Positions 59,350 through 64,000 of a stretch of 64,000 nt of DNA are shown here, in pieces; position 1 is the first letter of the stretch, and the number at the start of each line of letters is the position of its first letter. Origin of the DNA: Anthoceros angustus (lineage: Eukaryota; Streptophyta; Anthocerotopsida; Anthocerotales; Anthocerotaceae); the NCBI GenBank assembly GCA_010909165.1, contig VJWM01000044.1:2108001-2172000 (forward strand), read 5' to 3'. The translations under genes and the position numbers were made by a program. The notes below the pieces were generated by a model. That model did not search any database and was not told where the DNA came from. It saw nothing but the letters and a program-made list of their open reading frames with translations.

Positions 59350-59740
59350 TGGGTATGTTACGCTCAAGACGCTGCCCCTCAAAACCCATTTGTGGTATGT
59401 TACAAATGGGCATATTTTGAAGAACGTGGGTATGTTACAAATGGGTACGTTTTGATGAAGGATCATTTGCGTTCCTGGGTTGTGGGTCCTTCCCCTCTCC
59501 CCTTCTCTGCCCTTCCCCTGCCATTCCCTTTCTCCCCTCCTCTACCCTTCCCCTACCCTTTCCTATACCCTTCCCCTGCCATTCCCCCATTCTCCCCTCC
59601 TTTACCCTTCCCCTACCCCCTCCTATGCCCTTCCCCTGCCATTCCCCCTTCTCCCCTCCTCTACCCTTAACCTACCCCCTTCCCCTGCCATTCCCCCTTC
59701 TCCCCTCCTCTACCCTTAACCTACCCCCCGGGTAGGAGAA
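59350..59740 (+). repeat. Short direct repeats and a pyrimidine-rich minisatellite
   Basis: At 59350-59456 'gggtatgttac', 'acccatttgtggtatgtta' and 'caaatggg.a' recur in direct and inverted order. From 59489 to 59730 the + strand is nearly all C and T, with repeated blocks cccttcccctgccattcccc and tctcccctcctctaccctt of about 55-60 bp. No gene is visible. Confidence 0.75.
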
Positions 59741-59885
59741 GGGCCCCTCCACCGGACAAGGAACGAGGTGAAACTGTGAGCAGAAGGAAGTTGGCATAAG
59801 TGATCCACAACTACAACCTAAGTGATCATCAAAACATACCCCCGACTGGATTTTGAGGGACAGTGTCTTGAGCTAACATACCCAT

Positions 59886-60089
59886 AAGTGGCCGGGCTCC
59901 TCCCGATGGCTATGATTTGGCTTTGTGCGTCCGCACAAGTGGCCGGGCTCCTCCCGATGGCTATGATTTGGCTTTGTGCATCCGCACAAGTGGCCGGGCT
60001 CCTCCCGATGGCTATGATTTGGCTTTGTGCGTCCGCACAAGTGGCCGGGCTCCTCCCGATGGCTATGATTTGGCTTTGTGCGTCCGCAA
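59886..60089 (+). repeat. Minisatellite: four 51-bp units
   Basis: Units start at 59886, 59937, 59988 and 60039 (starting aagtggccgggctcctcccg). They are almost identical; one has a G-to-A change, and the last lacks two bases at its end. As 51 is a multiple of three, both strands stay open, giving repeats such as VAGLLPMAMIWLCASAQ (+) and REEPGHLCGRTKPNHSH (-). No gene context supports translation. Confidence 0.9.
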
Positions 60090-60119
60090 GTGGGTTTTCG
60101 CATAAAGGCTATCATAGAG

Positions 60120-60210
60120 ACCGTGAAACCTAATATCCTTCGGTTCCGTAAAACCCAATATCCTTCGGTTCCGTAAAACCCAAAATACTTCGGTTCCGTG
60201 AAACCCCACA
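60120..60210 (+). repeat. 25-bp tandem repeat, three to four units
   Basis: Units of the form gtaaaacccaatatccttcgg follow directly after the 51-bp array. They diverge slightly (aaaatactt, cctaatatcc). Confidence 0.8.
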
Positions 60211-60722
60211 ATTGCCTGGATTTACATGAAAAATCACCCTAGCATTCCTTTTTTCTAGCAAATAGGGTTAGTCTTTACCATGGGGGATCGATTGTAACTA
60301 AAAATAGTTAAAACTTAAATGAGAATGATGAACTAGCTAAAAGAAGAACTTTACTAGAATAGATTGAGTGAAATATCTATTTAGAGTTAATAAGGTTTTA
60401 GTTTAGAATAACTTCCTCATTAAAAAACCTTTGTAGTATAGTATATATATGAGCGATTTTCCAGTACAAGTAACAAATACTACAAACAATAACAAGTATG
60501 ATTTAGGGCATAAATAACATTGATAAGGTACATGCCTATGACGGCGTGGTTTGATAGAGATAGGTAGATGATCTGTTCCATGTTTGATAAGAAGGAAAGT
60601 TGACTAAAAGGGCAAAGACTTAATATTGGATAATACTTGATATTACCTTCGGGTTAAATACGTTAGACACCCTCGAGCGAGAAGGTTATTTTTGTGTGAG
60701 ACCACTAAAATCAATCTTGAAT
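60210..60722. other. AT-rich sequence before the zinc-finger-like ORF
   Basis: AT-rich with TATATATATG at about 60442-60451. This could be a promoter for the ORF starting at 60723 or part of a mobile element. No other gene seen. Confidence 0.4.
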
Positions 60723-62123
60723 ATGAACCACATTATGGAAGAAATTAGACATCATGATACAAAATATTACGAAGTAATTAAGGTAAATGGAAAGGAAAAA
60801 TTCAGGTGTTTATGTGAAGAATGCCAAGGTTGGACTTATGCAAATAGGTCTATATTTTCCAAACATCTACGAGAAAAACATCATCTTCAAGGTTTGCCTC
60901 CCCGGCAAAGAGGACGGCCTATAAAAATGATATGTAACAATCGTCTCGGTGCATCTTATGCCTTGAAAAAAAAAGGGAAAAAGAGGTTATATCAATTGTC
61001 TCTGGAGGCAATTTCAAATGAATCAAACATTGGCATTCAACCAAAGAAGCAGAAGACATCTCCTACTCCAAATATAATAAACATTCTAACAAACGAGACA
61101 ATGATAACTTTTCCCACTGAAGATGCACCTACAATTCCAACTCAGGAGGAGACTACTTTGCCTAAAGCTGCTCCAATTGCAGAAAATTATGTGACTGGAA
61201 AAGACAATTTGCCAACAATGTTTAACAATGTATCCCCAATTCAGGCTAATATTTCTGAAACCTTAGCATGTCCTGGGAATATTGGCTCATTGGTCCAAGT
61301 TCAACTTGAGTCTTTGTGGCCTCCTAAGGAGGATGTCATTATGTTACCCGACAGAGAGCCAATGCCAGACAAGGATGGCACTTCCAGAAGCCCTTCTCCT
61401 GTAAGAAGAAGTAGGTCGCCAACGCCGGAGAGGATAGGGACTCCCAGGAGTCCCTCGCCAATGAGAAGAGTCAAGTCAGCCAGCCGAGAAAGGTCTTCGC
61501 TGCAAGTGAAAAGTGAAGGAATGTTGAGGGCGGTCCCGAAAGTGGTACGAGTGGAGAGGGCCACTTCCCCCCAAGAGCACGAACACTTTCTTCCTATGTC
61601 AAGAGAGATAGAGGTCATGATGGCACGGTTTGAGAGGTCAAAGACTCTGACTAGGGAACTTTCTCCAGAGTTGTTGGAGCAGTCGTTGAAGAGGGCATGG
61701 TCAGAAATGCCGGAAGAGGAGTCTTTTAGTTTTGCTACCCTGCCAATAGAGCAATTAGTTCAACGAGCAGTGGGAGGAATTGGTTGCCTTAGGGCCGTGC
61801 TTTATCACTTAGCTCGAAGGGGTCAGCAAGCTCGGTGTAGGGAAGTGAGGAACGAGCAAGAAGAGATGGTGTTAAAGCAGGAACTTAGGCACCAACTGCA
61901 ACAGCAGCAACAGATACTAGAGATAGAACGACACCTTAGGGAGCAGGAGCAAGCAAGGTGTGCAAGGGCTGAGGCAGCATTACAAGATGCCTCCAATAGG
62001 AATAGGACATTGCAAGGGCAGTTGGCTCAAGTCGAGCAGGATTTGGCCACTTCAAAACGCACTTGTAAGGAAGTTGCACAGCGACTAGCCGATCTTAGCC
62101 CTCGCACACAATGTAAACCCTAG
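60723..62123 (+). CDS. Zinc-finger-like protein with Ser-Pro/Arg and coiled-coil regions, probably from a mobile element
   Basis: The single open frame starts at the ATG at 60723 (MNHIMEEIRHHDTKYYEVIK). It encodes 466 residues, intronless, in AT-rich sequence unlike the neighbouring genes. Near the start FRCLCEECQGWTYANRSIFS, then KHLREKHH, has C-x4-C and H-x4-H spacing like a BED or C2H2 finger. An AT-hook-like QRGRPIKM follows. Residues about 205-265 contain RSPSPVRR and PRSPSPMRR tracts. The region IEVMMARFERSKTLTRELSP and QLVQRAVGGIGCLRAVLYHL looks helical. The last 110 residues are Gln/Glu/Arg-rich coiled coil (LQQQQQILEIERHLREQEQA). I do not recognise the whole protein. Its composition and repeat-rich surroundings suggest a gag- or transposon-associated protein. 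Confidence 0.5.
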   Translation: MNHIMEEIRHHDTKYYEVIKVNGKEKFRCLCEECQGWTYANRSIFSKHLREKHHLQGLPPRQRGRPIKMICNNRLGASYALKKKGKKRLYQLSLEAISNESNIGIQPKKQKTSPTPNIINILTNETMITFPTEDAPTIPTQEETTLPKAAPIAENYVTGKDNLPTMFNNVSPIQANISETLACPGNIGSLVQVQLESLWPPKEDVIMLPDREPMPDKDGTSRSPSPVRRSRSPTPERIGTPRSPSPMRRVKSASRERSSLQVKSEGMLRAVPKVVRVERATSPQEHEHFLPMSREIEVMMARFERSKTLTRELSPELLEQSLKRAWSEMPEEESFSFATLPIEQLVQRAVGGIGCLRAVLYHLARRGQQARCREVRNEQEEMVLKQELRHQLQQQQQILEIERHLREQEQARCARAEAALQDASNRNRTLQGQLAQVEQDLATSKRTCKEVAQRLADLSPRTQCKP

Positions 62124-62299
62124 CTTGGGCAGAGGACGGAAAGCGGGGCAGGCAATTTAATATCACGTTCACTTTCCTATGAAAAGAAAGTTAGGACTTT
62201 GTGCCACACATTTTAAATATTTTGTGATATTTGAATCTTAACTTCTAAAATTAGTTTGGCTTTATCATATGTACAAGTTTCAAAGTCTCCGGCATTCAT

Positions 62300-62560
62300 A
62301 GCACTTGCTTTTTCACTTGTTTTACAAGTACAACTTTTTCACTTGGCGCTTGCATTTTTGGCTTTTTCTCTTGGCACCTGCCAATAAGTACGGCTTTCTC
62401 ACTTGGCACCTGCTTTTACACTTGTTCTACAAGTATCGCTTTTCAGTCGTTCTACAAGTATCGCTTTTCACTCGTTCTACAAGTATCGCTTTTCACTTGT
62501 TCTACAAGTATTCCTTTTTAGTTGGCACGTGATTTTTCACTTACTCTACACGTACGGCTT
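62300..62560 (+). repeat. Degenerate tandem array with 25-bp units, each with a small hairpin
   Basis: At 62421-62515 the unit 'tcgttctacaagtatcgctt' plus ttcac repeats four times at 25-bp spacing. The first and last copies contain CTTGTTCTACAAG, a 5-bp stem with a 3-base loop. The preceding 100 bp contain looser versions (acttgttttacaagta, cacttggc.ccctgc). Confidence 0.8.
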
Positions 62561-63489
62561 TTTTTCCTTGTACCACCACCTCCACACCCCGAGTGCATGT
62601 CATGGGGGTGCTCAGTCATAGACAAGGAAAGAACTTCATAATTCAATAGACTGTGGGTGAATCAAAACCGAAATGGGGTGTCATCCTTGCTTTGTTGCTA
62701 TCGTCCCACTTCATGGGCATGCCGGTGTCCCCCGTGTGAGGTCTAATCCGCGAGATCACTCGTTAAAATACAAATACACCTACTGTCTGAAGAATAGAAT
62801 ACGTGTCAAGGTGCGAAATAAGGTGGCAATTTTGGAATGCTGGAATTGGCAAGACATTCCCTTTTGTGGCTAAGCTGGCTTCCTCTCTCTAGAGGAAAGG
62901 ATCCACAATGTTTCGTGGTCGGTGACATTTTGCGTAGGAGGCTGATTTTTTGTTTGACAAAATGAAGCGTACTAGTACCATGATCATAGAGGTGGGTATA
63001 TGCTTGGGTTGGAGGTGGAATGTCATCTCTACCTATATCTAGGCAGAGGACAGCTAGGTTCTTATCCTTCAGCTCCCTTTTCAACATCAAATGTGAAGTA
63101 CATGACTGGAATTTTTCTTGCCCAATGGTACGAATGGTCCAACAAGCACCTCAACACTAGAGATGCTTCCATAGAAGAGGCCTAGGTATTAGGGTTTTGG
63201 CTCGATAGCAGAATCTTGTGCTTTGTCCCCTGGGGGATCGTAGTTTTTTATCAACCAGGGACACTCCCACCTTGTACAGTTTCTATTGAAGAGCGTCAAC
63301 GCTAAAAAGATGATATGCAATAAATGACATATAGCCTTGTGTGTGTATTTCAATTTTTTCAAATTCTCATTATTGCTCTGAATGTGATGTAAAGTAATTG
63401 GCAACGAGTCTAAATTATGTATGTTTGTTGGTCATCGGTTAATAGTGCCTACAACCCGATAAATTTAATGATAGAAAAGATGTCCTCTA
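62561..63489. other. Intergenic sequence, no gene seen
   Basis: Only short frames without recognisable domains are seen. Confidence 0.45.
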
Positions 63490-64000
63490 TGCATGGAATA
63501 GAGTAGACATTATTAATAGACGAGATGGGAAATCCCATCTACCCTTGAAGTCCGAGGAGGAACAACCCAAAAAGGGCTAATGGTAAAAAGGGAAGTCTTA
63601 GTCCCTCCGAATGCCTTTCCCGTAACTACCTACTTCTGCGCTTTCTGCAGAGCTATGGAAACTCGCTGGCAAAAGAAAGCTACCACAGAGGAAAGGGGGA
63701 GGCCCCTCCAATTCCTGTGGTTGTGATAGGCTTTTGCACACTTTTTAATTAACCTAGAGAAGTCCTTGCCCATAGCCTCATGAGTCTCAAGGGTGAGGGG
63801 GATGAAAAAATGTCCTTTATGCCAACATGCCTCTCTAGACTAAATAGTATGCAATGTTCTCTCCACCAATATGAACATATATATGAGATGAGGTCAACTG
63901 GTCCAAGTGCCCTGTTTAGTCTCCGTCGGGAGTTCACCCTACTTTGCGATTCCCTGTAGGGGAGATTGCTTCGGCCCCCGACCTGCGGGTTTTGGGGGTC
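63490..64000 (-). mobile_element. Retroelement 3' end, truncated by the window edge
   Basis: On the minus strand a frame reads WHKGHFFIPLTLETHEAMGK, then DFSRLIKKCAKAYHNHRNW (63720-63840). This resembles the conserved stretch downstream of the reverse transcriptase in plant retroelement remnants. The last 80 bp (63600 to 63519) contain cctttttgggttgttcctcc and the hairpin 'gatgggatttcccatc', shared with 9650-9728. Presumably a non-LTR retrotransposon end. The rest lies outside the window. Confidence 0.5.

Noticed and set aside
59886-60210. CRISPR-like appearance of the repeat arrays
   Set aside because: Units are directly adjacent without unique spacers, and the genome is eukaryotic. These are minisatellites.

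Overview
The window is nuclear DNA of a plant. Genes are split by many short GT-AG introns (mostly about 80-160 bp). Several products are typical of plastid-bearing streptophytes: glutamate-cysteine ligase, L-aspartate oxidase, LL-diaminopimelate aminotransferase, a plastid CPBP protease-like protein and an MRL7/SVR4-like plastid regulator. Land-plant families are also present (UPF0496/At14a-like, BYPASS1-like, clade-D PP2C, PGG domain). Compact introns, mixed base composition and low-copy repeats fit a non-seed land plant (bryophyte or lycophyte). I cannot name the species.

Layout. 1-2.9 kb: AT-rich sequence, a 5S-like SINE and a broken ABCB transporter end. 2.9-9.6 kb: an intact UPF0496 gene tail-to-tail with an MRL7/SVR4-like gene, flanked by decayed copies of the same pair. 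9.6-23 kb: two BYPASS1-like genes on the + strand, one of them very long (1646 residues). 24.4-25.5 kb: a clade-D PP2C on the - strand with apparent single-base frameshifts. 26-30 kb: tandem duplications, a reverse-transcriptase relic and another 5S-like SINE. 30-39.5 kb: an unrecognised membrane-protein gene, a 10-exon LL-DAP aminotransferase, a decayed DNA polymerase alpha subunit B locus and a PGG-domain membrane protein. 39.6-46 kb: an RCC1-repeat gene, a relic of the PGG gene and a hotdog-fold gene. 47-59.2 kb: L-aspartate oxidase, a CPBP/CAAX-protease-like gene, a 15-exon glutamate-cysteine ligase and a TMEM144-like transporter. 59.4-64 kb: minisatellites, a zinc-finger-like ORF of probable mobile origin and a retroelement end.

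The genes do not form a functional cluster. Shared themes are plastid metabolism (lysine, NAD and glutathione synthesis) and local duplication followed by decay. The most unusual signal is a small dispersed element whose body resembles the internal promoter of 5S rRNA and whose tail is (TTC)n, present in four copies. The most specific protein-level observation is the replacement by serine of one cysteine of a known regulatory disulfide in glutamate-cysteine ligase.
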